DNA from: Kitasatospora humi
Lineage (GTDB): Bacteria; Actinomycetota; Actinomycetes; Streptomycetales; Streptomycetaceae
Direction of reading: 5' to 3'
Assembly (NCBI RefSeq): GCF_020907985.1
Contig: NZ_JAJJPA010000021.1
Coordinates: forward strand, 61,075 to 125,074
DNA: 64,000 nt
In this document: in pieces, positions 15,697 to 24,620 of the stretch
How positions within the stretch are numbered: position 1 is the first letter of the stretch
Layout of the letters: every line of letters starts with the position of its first letter
The notes under the pieces: model-generated
Databases searched by the model: none
Seen by the model: only the letters and a program-made list of their open reading frames with translations
What the model was told of the DNA's origin: nothing
Made by a program: the position numbers and the translations under genes

Positions 15697-17028
15697 GTGA
15701 CCGCCCCTGACCTCGACGTGGCCGTCATCGGCGCCGGACTCGCGGGCCTGGCCACCGCCTACCGCCTGAACCGGGCCGGCCGCTCGGTGCAGGTCTTCGA
15801 GGCCGCCGGACGGGTCGGCGGGCGGATGGCCGCCGGCCTGTACGACGGCTACCGGATCGACGAGGGCGCGGAGACCATCGCCGCCCGCGGCTACCCCGCC
15901 ACCTGGCAGCTGATCCGCGCCGCCGGCCTGACCCCCGCCGACGTGCCGGCCGTCCCGCACTCGCTCGCCCTGTGGCGGCACGACCGGCCCCACGCCCACC
16001 TGGGCCACCCCCGCGGCCTGCTCGGCGGGGCGGGGATGTCACCGCGCGGCCGCCTGGACTGGCTGCGGTTCGCCGCCGCGCTCGGCCGCGACACCGACCT
16101 GGACCGCCCCGAGGCCACCGCGTTCCACGACCTGACGATCGCCCAGGCCGCCGACCGCTACCACCCCGACCTGCACGACGCCCTGCTGCAACCACTGGCC
16201 GGCTGCTTCTTCGGCTGGGACACCAGCCGTTCGGCCCTCGGCCCGATGGCCGTCATGCTGGCCGCGACCGGGATCGGCTCCCGCTGGCTGGTCTACCGGG
16301 ACGGCATGGACACCCTCGCCCGCGCCCTGGCCCGGCAGCTGCTCGTCACCCTGGACAGCCCGCTGGCCGAGGCCACCGCAGGTCCCGGCGGCGTCCGGCT
16401 CGCCTTCACCGACGGCCGCACCCTGACCGCCCGGCAGGCCGTGCTGGCCCTGCCCGCACCGCTGATCCGCACACTGCGCCCCGACCTGCCCGAACACGAG
16501 CGGCCCTACCTCACGGCCGCCGGGTACACCCCGATGCTCAAGGTGGCCTGCCTGCTGGACCGCCCGCTGCCCTCGCCCACCCGCAGCCCCAGCTACGGCC
16601 TGATCGTGCCGGAGACCGAGAGCCGGCTGGTCTCCGGAGTGATCCTGGACCACCTGAAGGCCCCCGGCCGGGCGCCGCTCGGCCGCGGCCTGGTCTCGGT
16701 GCTCATCTCCCGGCACGCGCTGCCCGAACTGCTCGACGCGCCCGACGCCGAGGTGATCGCCGCCGCCACCACCGAGGCCGGCCGCTTCCTGCCCGGGCTG
16801 CCCGGCGCGCTGCAGACGGCGCACGTCTTCCGCCACCCGCTCGGCCTGCCCGAGGCCACCCCCGAGGCGCTGCGGCTGCGGCCCGGCTTCCTCGGCCGCC
16901 CGCGGCAGGCCATCGAGTACGCCGGCGACTGGCTGCCGCTGCGGCCCAACTCCGAGTCGGCCGCCCGCTCGGCGGTGCTGGCGGCCGAGCGGGTGCTGGC
17001 CGCCGAGCCGCAGCGGGTGCCGGCCTGA
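15697..17028 (+). CDS. FAD-dependent amine/protoporphyrinogen oxidase-like oxidoreductase
   Basis: A 443-residue flavoprotein: dinucleotide motif DVAVIGAGLAGLATAYRL at the N-terminus, then GRSVQVFEAAGRVGGRMAAG, which is the amine oxidase/PPO/phytoene desaturase signature, and a C-terminal FAD motif AIEYAGDWLPL. No signal peptide. GTG start with AGGAGG upstream. Family members desaturate porphyrinogens, carotenes or oxidise amines; here it is the last gene of the prenyltransferase operon, suggesting oxidation or desaturation of the prenyl or ring part of the product. A housekeeping HemY role is less likely given the context. Confidence 0.87.
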   Translation: MTAPDLDVAVIGAGLAGLATAYRLNRAGRSVQVFEAAGRVGGRMAAGLYDGYRIDEGAETIAARGYPATWQLIRAAGLTPADVPAVPHSLALWRHDRPHAHLGHPRGLLGGAGMSPRGRLDWLRFAAALGRDTDLDRPEATAFHDLTIAQAADRYHPDLHDALLQPLAGCFFGWDTSRSALGPMAVMLAATGIGSRWLVYRDGMDTLARALARQLLVTLDSPLAEATAGPGGVRLAFTDGRTLTARQAVLALPAPLIRTLRPDLPEHERPYLTAAGYTPMLKVACLLDRPLPSPTRSPSYGLIVPETESRLVSGVILDHLKAPGRAPLGRGLVSVLISRHALPELLDAPDAEVIAAATTEAGRFLPGLPGALQTAHVFRHPLGLPEATPEALRLRPGFLGRPRQAIEYAGDWLPLRPNSESAARSAVLAAERVLAAEPQRVPA

Positions 17029-17041
17029 CCCGGCGGGTGGG

Positions 17042-17665
17042 TCAGCTGAGGAGCTCCGTCACGGACGCGGCCGACCAGTGGCCGGCCGCGCCCGGGCGGC
17101 TCGCCAGGTAGGCGGCGATCCGCCCGGTGCCCCAGCCGTGCGCCTCGGCGAGCCCGGTGGCCAGCTGCCGCAGGTACGCCGCAGCCGGCGCGTTCAGCCG
17201 CGCCTCGGCCAGCGACCAGGGTGCGGTGAAGGTCAGCATCGGCTCGCCCTCGACCTCGCCGACCAGCAGCAGGGTCTCGTAGCGGCCCGGGCCGAGCTCG
17301 GCCCGTCCGGTGGCCAGCACGGCGGTCAGGTCCAGGTCGGTCCCCGGCGGGTGGTACATCTCCTGCGCCGCGATGTCGGAGAACTGGCCCACCGTCACCC
17401 GGTAGGCCCGGGCCGGCACCACCCCCGCACCCGCCTCGTAGAACCCCATCCCGCCGCCCCACTGCCACGACTGCTCCGCGAAGTACAGCCGCCCCGGCAG
17501 CTCCACCCGTCGCGCCGCCCCCGGCATCCCCCGCTCCCGGCACCCCGGATACGTCCGCACCCCACCCACCGCCCGCCCGCCCTGCACGTAGCAGCGCAGC
17601 CGCTCGACGGCCATGTTCGACCCGTACGCCGCGTACCAGACCCACCGCGGCCTGCTGCTCATCAC
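17042..17665 (-). CDS. Gamma-glutamylcyclotransferase-like (GGCT/AIG2 fold) protein
   Basis: A 207-residue protein with the family opening VWYAAYGSNMAVERLRCYV, which forms the substrate loop of the GGCT fold. The catalytic Glu cannot be placed with confidence. The C-terminal part (APWSLAEARLNAPAAAYLRQ) resembles streptomycete proteins often mislabelled as histone deacetylase. It is convergent with the FAD oxidoreductase, 13 bases apart. It is likely a metabolic housekeeping gene rather than part of the cluster. Confidence 0.75.
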   Translation of the reverse strand: MMSSRPRWVWYAAYGSNMAVERLRCYVQGGRAVGGVRTYPGCRERGMPGAARRVELPGRLYFAEQSWQWGGGMGFYEAGAGVVPARAYRVTVGQFSDIAAQEMYHPPGTDLDLTAVLATGRAELGPGRYETLLLVGEVEGEPMLTFTAPWSLAEARLNAPAAAYLRQLATGLAEAHGWGTGRIAAYLASRPGAAGHWSAASVTELLS

Positions 17666-17694
17666 CCGGGCTCCCTACTCCGCCAGGCAACGGC

Positions 17695-17728
17695 GAAGGG
17701 CACCCCCGAAACTTCGAGGGTGCCCTTC
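17695..17728. terminator. Hairpin terminator downstream of tRNA-Ser
   Basis: GAAGGGCACCC (17695-17705) pairs exactly with GGGTGCCCTTC (17718-17728), with CGAA/TTCG pairing inside the loop. It lies five bases beyond the tRNA 3' end on the minus strand. Confidence 0.85.
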
Positions 17729-17732
17729 GTTC

Positions 17733-17822
17733 TGGCGGTAGCGGTGGGATTCGAACCCACGGTGGAGTTGCCCCCACACACGCTTTCGAGGCGTGCTCCT
17801 TTGGCCGCTCGGACACGCTACC
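17733..17822 (-). tRNA. tRNA-Ser (anticodon CGA)
   Basis: On the minus strand the gene runs from GGTAGCGTGTCCGAGCGG to TTCGAATCCCACCGCTACCG plus CCA. The acceptor stem (GGTAGCG/CGCTACC) and the T stem pair, a long variable arm (GTGGGGGCAACTCCAC) is present as expected for class II serine tRNA, and the anticodon loop CTCGAAA gives CGA, reading UCG. CCA is encoded. Confidence 0.96.
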
Positions 17823-17880
17823 GAGAGGAGACTCTACCGGACGGGGTGGCCTGCGACGAAATCCGTTCCCGGCCCGGTGA

Positions 17881-18390
17881 TCAGCGGTGGGCGTCGAACC
17901 AGGCGCGCAGCTGGGCGGCGCAGGTGTCGGCGAGGACACCGGGGACGACCTCGGGGCGGTGGTTGAGCCGCGGGTCGCGCAGGGCGTCGAAGAGCGAGCC
18001 GGCGGCGCCGGTCTTGGGTTCGAGCGCGCCGTAGACGACGCGGTCCAGGCGGGCCAGCACGATGGCGCCCGCGCACATGGTGCAGGGCTCCAGGGTGACC
18101 ACCAGGGTGCAGCCGCTCAGCCGCCACTCCCCGAGGGCCTGCGCGGCCTGCCGGATGGCCACGATCTCCGCGTGCCCGGTCGGGTCGCCGACCGCCTCGC
18201 GCACGTTGTGCCCGCGGCCGATGACGGCGCCGTCGGGGCCGAGCACCAGCGCGCCGACCGGCACGTCGCCGGTCGCGGGGGCCAGTGCGGCCTCGGCGAC
18301 GGCCTGCCGCATCGACGGCTCCCAGCGGTCCCGCACCGGATCGGGGCGGACCGGTGCGGGCAGGGGGGCGAGGTCGAGGTGGGGCTGCAT
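17881..18390 (-). CDS. tadA: tRNA-specific adenosine deaminase TadA
   Basis: A 169-residue zinc deaminase that makes inosine at the wobble base of tRNA-Arg(ACG). The site is intact: HAE in GDPTGHAEIVAIRQAA and the two cysteines of LEPCTMCAGAIV. I choose the ATG at 18390 (MQPHLDLAPLP); 18429 is a longer alternative. The next gene upstream on this strand encodes the tRNA adenosine deaminase-associated protein, the usual streptomycete arrangement, and tRNA-Ser lies just downstream. Confidence 0.93.
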   Translation of the reverse strand: MQPHLDLAPLPAPVRPDPVRDRWEPSMRQAVAEAALAPATGDVPVGALVLGPDGAVIGRGHNVREAVGDPTGHAEIVAIRQAAQALGEWRLSGCTLVVTLEPCTMCAGAIVLARLDRVVYGALEPKTGAAGSLFDALRDPRLNHRPEVVPGVLADTCAAQLRAWFDAHR

Positions 18391-18437
18391 CCCTCCAGTG
18401 TCGGGCACCGGCAGCCGCACCCCGACCACCGGCCCGA

Positions 18438-19001
18438 TCAGCGCACCGCTTCCAGCACCTCGCCGCAGCCCAGCGCCTCGGCGAGCTCGGCCAGGGCGTC
18501 GCCGGGTTCGGCGCCGTCGCCGCTGAGCTCCAGCAGGTCCGCGGCCGGCACGCCGAACTCGGCGAGCAGCTCGGAGTCGCCGAGCGGGCCGACCGGCACC
18601 CCGCCGGGGCCGGTCAGCGGACGCTCGTCGTCGTCCTCCTCGTCGTCGGAGAGCTCGGCGTCGCCGTCCTCCAGGTCGGTCACCAGACTGTCGAGGTCGT
18701 CGAACTCGCTGTCCCCGGCGCGGCCGACCAGCTCCTCGGTGAGGACCACGTCCCCGTAGGAGCTGCGGGCCGCCGCCGCGGCGTCGGAGACGAAGATCCG
18801 CGGGTCGTCCTCACCGTCCACCCGGACGACGGCGAACCATGTGTCCTCCTGCTCGATGAACACCAGCACCGTGTCGTCGTCCTGTGCCGACTCGCGTGCC
18901 AGATCGGCAAGGTCGGCCAGGGTCTCGACGTTGTCCAACTCGGTCTCGCTCACATCCCACCCGTCCTCGGTGCGAGCAAGCACTGCAGCGAAGTACGCCA
19001 C
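18438..19001 (-). CDS. tRNA adenosine deaminase-associated protein
   Basis: A 187-residue acidic protein (VAYFAAVLARTEDGWDVSE...). The family is defined mainly by this position before tadA. It has a compact N-terminal domain (VLVFIEQEDTWFAVVRVDGE, IFVSDAAAAARSSYGD), a run of Asp/Glu around DDEEDDDE, and a C-terminal ELAEALGCGEVLEAVR. A GTG at 19001 gives the family's usual start; a GTG at 19010 directly after TTGGGAG is an alternative. The biochemical role is unknown; it may be a partner of TadA. Confidence 0.85.
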   Translation of the reverse strand: MAYFAAVLARTEDGWDVSETELDNVETLADLADLARESAQDDDTVLVFIEQEDTWFAVVRVDGEDDPRIFVSDAAAAARSSYGDVVLTEELVGRAGDSEFDDLDSLVTDLEDGDAELSDDEEDDDERPLTGPGGVPVGPLGDSELLAEFGVPAADLLELSGDGAEPGDALAELAEALGCGEVLEAVR

Positions 19002-19262
19002 CAGGGACACTCCCAAATGGTCTCGGCCGTAGGCGGACTCGGGCGAACGCGGTCTGGCCGCCCCCGCACCAGAGGCGGTCCGCTGTTCGGACCGTCCCAT
19101 CGGCATCGTGACAGATAGCCAGGCCTCGCGGGGAGTGTTCGGCAGCGCGTCTTCGCAGGTCGTGTCGGATTGGGTGGGCGAACGGGCGTCAGATGGCTCG
19201 GATTCGCCGCCGTACGGCCGATGACCGCCCTCTGATCATGTGCGAACCGGCTGTTGCTCGTG

Positions 19263-19469
19263 TCAGATCCGGAAGGTGCGCATGCGGAGTGCTTCACGCA
19301 TTCGGCGCTCCTTGGTCTTGCGCGGCTGCACCCGGGCGCGCAGCTCGCGTGCCTCGGCGAGTTCGCGCAGGAAGACGGCGCGGCGTCGGCGCCGTTCGGC
19401 CTCGGGCTCCGGTGCGTTGCCGACTGGTCCGTCCGGGGCGGCGGCGGAGTCCTCCGGGTTCGTCTCCAT
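19263..19469 (-). CDS. Small basic conserved protein
   Basis: A 68-residue protein from the ATG at 19469 (METNPEDSAAAPDGP). A disordered acidic start is followed by a strongly basic helix (ERRRRRAVFLRELAEARELR) and the end RERMREALRMRTFRI-like pattern (KERRMREALRMRTFRI). I know this kind of short Arg-rich protein from the upp/tadA neighbourhood of streptomycetes; no function is assigned. Charge suggests nucleic acid or membrane contact. Confidence 0.65.
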   Translation of the reverse strand: METNPEDSAAAPDGPVGNAPEPEAERRRRRAVFLRELAEARELRARVQPRKTKERRMREALRMRTFRI

Positions 19470-19624
19470 ACTGTGCGACTTTCCCAGAAGTCCTGAATCG
19501 ACACCATCGGAGGGGACGGCGCCGGGGGCGGGGGCCACGGCGAACCCCGGCCCCCGGTGGTCGTGACCGGGCCCCCGGCCCCCAGTGGTCGTGACCGGGC
19601 CCGGACCGCGGTTAAGGTCCCTGT

Positions 19625-20260
19625 ATGCGGATCCACGTCGTCGACCACCCCCTGGTGGCCCACAAGCTCTCCACGCTGCGCGATGAGCGCACCGACTCCC
19701 CGACCTTCCGTCGCCTCACCGACGAGCTGGTCACCCTGCTGGCCTACGAGGCCACCCGGGACGTGCGGACCGACGAGGTCGAGCTCACCACCCCGGTCGC
19801 GGTGACCACCGGCACCCGGCTCAGCTACCCGCGGCCGCTCGTGGTGCCGATCCTGCGCGCCGGTCTGGGCATGCTCGACGGCATGACCCGGCTGCTGCCC
19901 ACCGCCGAGGTCGGCTTCCTGGGCATGGTCCGCAACGAGGAGACCCTGGAGGCGTCCACCTACGCCACCCGGATGCCCGACGACCTGTCGGGCCGTCAGG
20001 TCTACGTGCTGGACCCGATGCTGGCCACCGGTGGCACCCTGGTGGCGGCGATCCGGCTGCTGATCGACCGCGGCGCGACCGATGTGACGGCCGTGGTGCT
20101 GCTGGCCGCGCCGGAGGGCGTCGCCGTGATGGAGGAGGAGCTGGCCGGGCAGCCGGTCACCGTGGTCACCGCCGCGGTCGACCAGCGGCTGAACGAGCAC
20201 GGCTACATCGTCCCCGGCCTGGGCGACGCGGGCGACCGGCTGTACGGCACGGCCGGCTGA
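19625..20260 (+). CDS. upp: Uracil phosphoribosyltransferase (housekeeping)
   Basis: A 211-residue enzyme that converts uracil and PRPP to UMP in pyrimidine salvage. It begins MRIHVVDHPLVAHKLSTLRD and has all bacterial Upp marks: VVPILRAGLGMLDGM, the PRPP loop YVLDPMLATGGTLVAAI and the uracil site IVPGLGDAGDRLYGT. This is the ordinary copy; a divergent second homologue sits at 47252-47914. It is convergent with the LytR_C gene and they share one terminator. Confidence 0.95.
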   Translation: MRIHVVDHPLVAHKLSTLRDERTDSPTFRRLTDELVTLLAYEATRDVRTDEVELTTPVAVTTGTRLSYPRPLVVPILRAGLGMLDGMTRLLPTAEVGFLGMVRNEETLEASTYATRMPDDLSGRQVYVLDPMLATGGTLVAAIRLLIDRGATDVTAVVLLAAPEGVAVMEEELAGQPVTVVTAAVDQRLNEHGYIVPGLGDAGDRLYGTAG

Positions 20261-20290
20261 GCGGCCGCCCCCGCGCGGGGGCGGCTCAGC
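20256..20290. terminator. Bidirectional terminator between upp and the LytR_C gene
   Basis: GCTGAG/CTCAGC forms the outer stem and CCGCCCCC/GGGGGCGG the inner one around GCGC, with a three-base bulge. Both flanking stop codons lie in the stem. Confidence 0.75.
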
Positions 20291-21011
20291 AGCTGCTCGG
20301 CCGCGGGGAGGGGCTCGGCGACGGCTTGATGGCGGCGGCCAGTGCGGTGGCCGCCGCGTTCTGGTCGAGCAGCTGGGAGAAGCCGGCGCCGATCACCAGG
20401 TCCACGCTGCCGTCGCTGCGGCCGTCGTTCATCGTGGCGGCCCCGGCGACCTGGGCGCCGAGCAGCGCCGCAGCCCCGGCCCCGGACTGGCCGCCGACCA
20501 CCTCGGCGGTGCCGGGCACCTTGTTCTGCAGCGGGCCCGGCGCGTTGCCGACCTTGCCCACGGTGAAGCCGCGCTTCTTCAGCTCGTCGGCGGTGCGCGC
20601 CGCCAGCCCGTTCTTGTCGGTGGCGTTGAGCACGTTGACCGTGACGGTCTGGGGCTGCGGGACCGCGGTCACGGACGGCAGCGGGGTGCCGAGCGCGCCG
20701 GGGGAGCCGGAGGCGGCGGGCGAGGCGGAGGCGGCGGGTGAGGCGGAGGAGGCGCCCGAGGCGGGGGCGGCCAGCGGCTTGCCGGAGGCGTGGGCGCTGG
20801 CGCAGGCCTGGGCGAGGCCGTGCTTGGCCTTGCCGGTGAAGATGTTCACCAGCTGGACTCCACCGAGGGCGATCAGCGCGAGTGCGAGCAGTGAGCCCAC
20901 CAGCATCAGCACCTTGCGCCCGCGCCGCGGCGGTGGTCCGAGCCGCGGGTAGCTGGTGCCAGTGATCCGGAACTGCTTCCCCTTCATGCCGTGGGGAGTC
21001 AACATGCTCAC
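20286..21011 (-). CDS. LytR C-terminal domain membrane protein
   Basis: A 241-residue protein: short cytoplasmic start (MSMLTPHGMKGKQFRITG), one membrane span around residues 32-54 (VLMLVGSLLALALIALGGVQ), a Ser/Pro/Ala-rich linker and an extracytoplasmic LytR_C domain (VTVNVLNATDKNGLAARTADEL, RGFTVGKVGNAPG, VDLVIGAGFSQL). The domain accompanies wall-polymer attachment proteins but has no catalytic part of its own. Likely a cell-envelope factor. Confidence 0.88.
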   Translation of the reverse strand: MSMLTPHGMKGKQFRITGTSYPRLGPPPRRGRKVLMLVGSLLALALIALGGVQLVNIFTGKAKHGLAQACASAHASGKPLAAPASGASSASPAASASPAASGSPGALGTPLPSVTAVPQPQTVTVNVLNATDKNGLAARTADELKKRGFTVGKVGNAPGPLQNKVPGTAEVVGGQSGAGAAALLGAQVAGAATMNDGRSDGSVDLVIGAGFSQLLDQNAAATALAAAIKPSPSPSPRPSSC

Positions 21012-21310
21012 AGTCTGTCTCCCCTTGGTGGAAGGGCAGCCTTGCCGATGGGTGGCGGGCGCGTCGCGTGCGATCGGCCGCAGCGCTGGGCGCCGGGGCC
21101 GCAGTACCGGGCGACCGTGGTCAGCAGCCTAGTCCGGTTCCTCGGATGAAGGTAATAAATGATCATCCTTTGGCGGCACCCGGGCACTCGAAAGGGTGTA
21201 CTGACGATCATTCGGCGGCCAGGCCCGAGCGGAATCCCGGGCCCACGAACGTGACAACGCACGGGGGCCCGCCAACGTTGCGGGCGGAACGCGCCGGCGT
21301 GCGGGAACCG

Positions 21311-21607
21311 TCAGTCGAGTTCCAGCACCCGGGCGTGCAGCACCTGGCGCTGCTGCAGCGCGGCCCGCACCGCGCGGTGCAGCCCGTCCTCCAGGTACAG
21401 GTCGCCGTGCCATTTGACCACGTGGGCGAACAGGTCGCCGTAGAACGTGGAGTCCTCGGCCAGCAGGGTCTCCAGGTCCAACTGGCCCTTGGTGGTCACC
21501 AACTGGTCGAGTCGCACCGGACGAGGGGCGACGTCCGCCCACTGACGGGTGCTGGTCCGGCCGTGATCCGGGTACGGCCGCCCGTTGCCGATGCGCTTGA
21601 AGATCAC
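21311..21607 (-). CDS. VapB-like small conserved protein
   Basis: A 98-residue protein (MIFKRIGNGRPYPDHG...) that is very well conserved in streptomycetes and is often labelled VapB-family antitoxin. The C-terminal part (FAHVVKWHGDLYLEDGLHRAV) resembles a VapB dimer/DNA-binding region, but no VapC (PIN) toxin gene is next to it, so a classical toxin-antitoxin pair is not supported. Divergent from the LytR_C gene's upstream region. Confidence 0.75.
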   Translation of the reverse strand: MIFKRIGNGRPYPDHGRTSTRQWADVAPRPVRLDQLVTTKGQLDLETLLAEDSTFYGDLFAHVVKWHGDLYLEDGLHRAVRAALQQRQVLHARVLELD

Positions 21608-21860
21608 ACGGAAAGCCTACCCGCACCGGCGCGACTGGTGCAGCAAACGCGCGGCCCGGGAAGTGGTCTCGGCCACGCGGGTGCCGGAGGTGCCCGCCGG
21701 CCCCGGGAAATCCGCCGGAGATCCCGACCCCGACCCCCGGTCCACCGGTCCCCGCTCCGGCGTTGGTCTAGACCTGGCAGGCGCAGACGGGCTCACACGT
21801 CCGGGTGACCGGGGCCTGTCGCAGCGCCGGGCGCCAGACCGGCGGCTTGACGATGAACGG

Positions 21861-24620
21861 ATGAGAGACCGTCAGTTCTTCGCCGCGGCCCGGGCCCCGC
21901 TCGCCGTGGCCGCCGCTCTGCTGGTCGCCGGAGCCGCCCCGCCGGCCGTCGCGCACCGAGCCGCCAGCCATCAGACCACCGTCAGCGACCCCGCGCAGTA
22001 CGTCAATCCGTTCGTCGGGACCAAGCCGGGCGGCATCGACTACGGCACCGGCGGCGGCGCCGGCGACACCTTCCCCGGTGCCACCGCCCCGCTCGGCATG
22101 ATGCAGTGGAGCCCCGACACCGTGACCTACCAGCACGGCGGCTACTACTACGACGACCAGCGGATCCGCGGCTTCAGCCTGACGCACATCTCGGGCGCGG
22201 GCTGCGGCGACTACGGGAACATCCCGTTCCTGCCGTTCCTGGGCGACACGCCGGTGGCCCACGAGACCTTCTCGCACGACCGCGAGAGCGCCGCACCCGG
22301 CAGCTACGCCGTCACCTTCGACAACGGGCTGCGCACCGAGCTGACCGCCACCCAGCGCTCCGGGATGGCGCGGTTCAGCTACCCGGCCGGGCAGACCGCC
22401 TCGCTGCTGGTGGACGCCGGGCGCGGCTTCAACAAGGCCTCCGGCTCGGTGACGGTCGGCACCGACACCATCTCCGGCTACACCGACGGCGGCGGCTTCT
22501 GCGGCACGGGCAACCGCTACCGGATCTACTTCACGGCGCACTTCGACCGGCCGTTCGCCGAGGCCGGGACCGTGCGCGACGGCCAGCTGGACACCTCCCG
22601 GCACACCGCCACCGGTGAGAGCGAGGGCATCGCCCCGCAGCCGCCCCGCACCGCCGAGGCCCAGGCCCAGGCCCAGCGCACGCGGCAGCCGGCGCAGCCG
22701 GTCCACCCCGACGCACCGGCCGCCGGCTCGTCCGCCCAGGCCATGGTCACGTTCGCGCCGGGCAGCACGGTGACCGCCCGGGTCGGCATCTCCTTCACCA
22801 GCGCCGAGGGCGCCGAGGCCAACCTGGAGCACGAGCAGGCCGGCGCCGCCTTCGAGCGGGTGCGCGACGGCGCCCGGACGCGCTGGAACGACATGCTGGG
22901 CCGGATCGCGGTCAGCGGCGGCACCGCCCAGCAGAAGCGCACCTTCTACACCGCGCTCTACCACTCGCTGCTGGCCCCCTGCGTGCTCAGCGACGTGAAC
23001 GGCCAGTACCCCGGCATGGACGGCCAGGTGCACCAGAACCCGGCCGGCAGGGTCCAGTACTCCGACTTCTCGGGCTGGGACGTCTACCGCTCGCAGATCC
23101 AGCTGCTCGCGCTGCTGGCGCCCAAGGAGGCCTCCGACATCGCCGAGTCGGTGCTCCACCAGGGCGCCCAGGCCGGCTACTTCGACCGGTGGACGCTGGC
23201 CAACGGCGGCACCGGTGTGATGATCGGCGATCCGCTGCCGATGATCGCCGCCGAGATCCACGCCTTCGGCGGTACCGACTTCGACGCCGAGGCCCTGCTG
23301 AACCGGGCCCTGGAAGGCCGGAGCAACGACCGGGAGCGGCCCGGCCACGCGGCCTACGACAGCGAGGGCTTCCTGCCGGTCAACACGCCGGGCGAGTGGG
23401 GACCGGCCTCCGGCACCCTGGAGTACGCCACCGCCGACTTCGCGCTCAGCCAGCTCGCCCAGCGGCTCGGCGACCGCGAGAACCATGACGCCCTGCTGCG
23501 GGCCTCGGCCAACTGGCGCAACGTCTTCAACGCCGACAACAAGTACGTCCAGCCGCGCACCGCCGACCACACCTGGTCGACCTTCGACCCGGCCTCCGGC
23601 GACGGCTTCGCGGAGGGCAACGGCGCCCAGTACACCTGGATGGTTCCGTACAACCAGCGCGGACTGTTCGACGCGATGGGCGGCAACGAAGCCGTGACCG
23701 GCCGGCTGGACAACTTCTTCCAGCAGCTCAGCGCCGGTCCGGGACAGCCCTACGCCTTCCTGGGCAACGAGCCCAGCCTCAACGCTCCCTGGGCCTACGA
23801 CTACGCCGGCCGTCCGGACCGGACCGACGACGTGGTGCGCCGCGCGGTCACCACGCTGTTCGGCGACACCCCCAACGGCGAGGTCGGCAACGACGACCTC
23901 GGCGAGCTGAGCTCCTGGGCGGTCTGGGGCATGGTCGGCCTCTACCCGATGGTCCCGGGCCGGGCCGAGCTGGCGCTGGGCAGTCCGCTCTTCACGGACA
24001 CCACCATCACCCGGGGCAACGGCGCCAGCATCAACCTCCGGGCGCAGAACGCCTCGACCGACGCCCGCTACGTGCACGGCCTGCGGGTCAACGGCCACTC
24101 CAGCACCCGTCCGTGGGTGGGCGCCGAACTGGTCCACCGGGGCGGCTCCCTCGACTTCGACCTGGGCACCACCGCGGATCCGACCTGGGGCCACGACCCG
24201 AAGGACGCCCCGCCCTCCTTCGACGTCGGACCGGCCAAGCCGGTCAGCGGACCGATCACCGGCCTTGACGGCAAGTGCCTGGACGTCGACCACAGCACCG
24301 GCCCCGCCGTCCAGCTGTGGGACTGCAACGGGACCGACGCCCAGCAGTGGACCATGGCGGGCGACGGCACCCTGCGGGCGGTCGGCAAGTGCCTGGACGT
24401 CGACCACTCCGGCACCGCCGCCGGCACCGCCGTGCAGGCCTGGACCTGCAACGGCACCGGCGCCCAGCAGTGGTGGCCGCGCTCCGACGGCTCCCTGTAC
24501 AACCCGCCGTCCGGCCGCTGCCTGGACGACCCGCAGAGCCGCACCGACAGCGGCACCACGGTGCAGCTGTGGGACTGCAACGGCACCGGCGCCCAGCGCT
24601 GGGAGTTGCTGAGCCACTGA
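21861..24620 (+). CDS. Secreted GH92-family alpha-mannosidase with C-terminal ricin-type lectin domain
   Basis: A 919-residue secreted enzyme. Signal peptide of about 35 residues (start MRDRQFFAAARAPLAVAAAL, cut near AVAHRA). The GH92 body covers about 45-770: VNPFVGTKPGGIDYGTGGG, GDTFPGATAPLGMMQWSPD, FSGWDVYRSQIQLLAL and the catalytic-loop stretch GEVGNDDLGELSSWAVWG. GH92 enzymes are calcium-dependent exo-alpha-mannosidases. From about 800 on there is a ricin B-type trefoil with three repeats ending QQW/QRW (GKCLDVDH..., QLWDCNGTDAQQW), which would bind galactose- or mannose-type sugars. No good ribosome site precedes the ATG, so the start is uncertain. Role: breakdown of fungal or plant mannans/N-glycans outside the cell. 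Confidence 0.92.
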   Translation: MRDRQFFAAARAPLAVAAALLVAGAAPPAVAHRAASHQTTVSDPAQYVNPFVGTKPGGIDYGTGGGAGDTFPGATAPLGMMQWSPDTVTYQHGGYYYDDQRIRGFSLTHISGAGCGDYGNIPFLPFLGDTPVAHETFSHDRESAAPGSYAVTFDNGLRTELTATQRSGMARFSYPAGQTASLLVDAGRGFNKASGSVTVGTDTISGYTDGGGFCGTGNRYRIYFTAHFDRPFAEAGTVRDGQLDTSRHTATGESEGIAPQPPRTAEAQAQAQRTRQPAQPVHPDAPAAGSSAQAMVTFAPGSTVTARVGISFTSAEGAEANLEHEQAGAAFERVRDGARTRWNDMLGRIAVSGGTAQQKRTFYTALYHSLLAPCVLSDVNGQYPGMDGQVHQNPAGRVQYSDFSGWDVYRSQIQLLALLAPKEASDIAESVLHQGAQAGYFDRWTLANGGTGVMIGDPLPMIAAEIHAFGGTDFDAEALLNRALEGRSNDRERPGHAAYDSEGFLPVNTPGEWGPASGTLEYATADFALSQLAQRLGDRENHDALLRASANWRNVFNADNKYVQPRTADHTWSTFDPASGDGFAEGNGAQYTWMVPYNQRGLFDAMGGNEAVTGRLDNFFQQLSAGPGQPYAFLGNEPSLNAPWAYDYAGRPDRTDDVVRRAVTTLFGDTPNGEVGNDDLGELSSWAVWGMVGLYPMVPGRAELALGSPLFTDTTITRGNGASINLRAQNASTDARYVHGLRVNGHSSTRPWVGAELVHRGGSLDFDLGTTADPTWGHDPKDAPPSFDVGPAKPVSGPITGLDGKCLDVDHSTGPAVQLWDCNGTDAQQWTMAGDGTLRAVGKCLDVDHSGTAAGTAVQAWTCNGTGAQQWWPRSDGSLYNPPSGRCLDDPQSRTDSGTTVQLWDCNGTGAQRWELLSH

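Noticed and set aside
13891..16008. 705-residue open frame on the minus strand over UbiA, ligase and FAD enzyme
   Set aside because: Antisense shadow; the plus-strand proteins have full family motifs.
21311..21607. Complete VapBC toxin-antitoxin pair
   Set aside because: No PIN-domain toxin gene next to the VapB-like protein.
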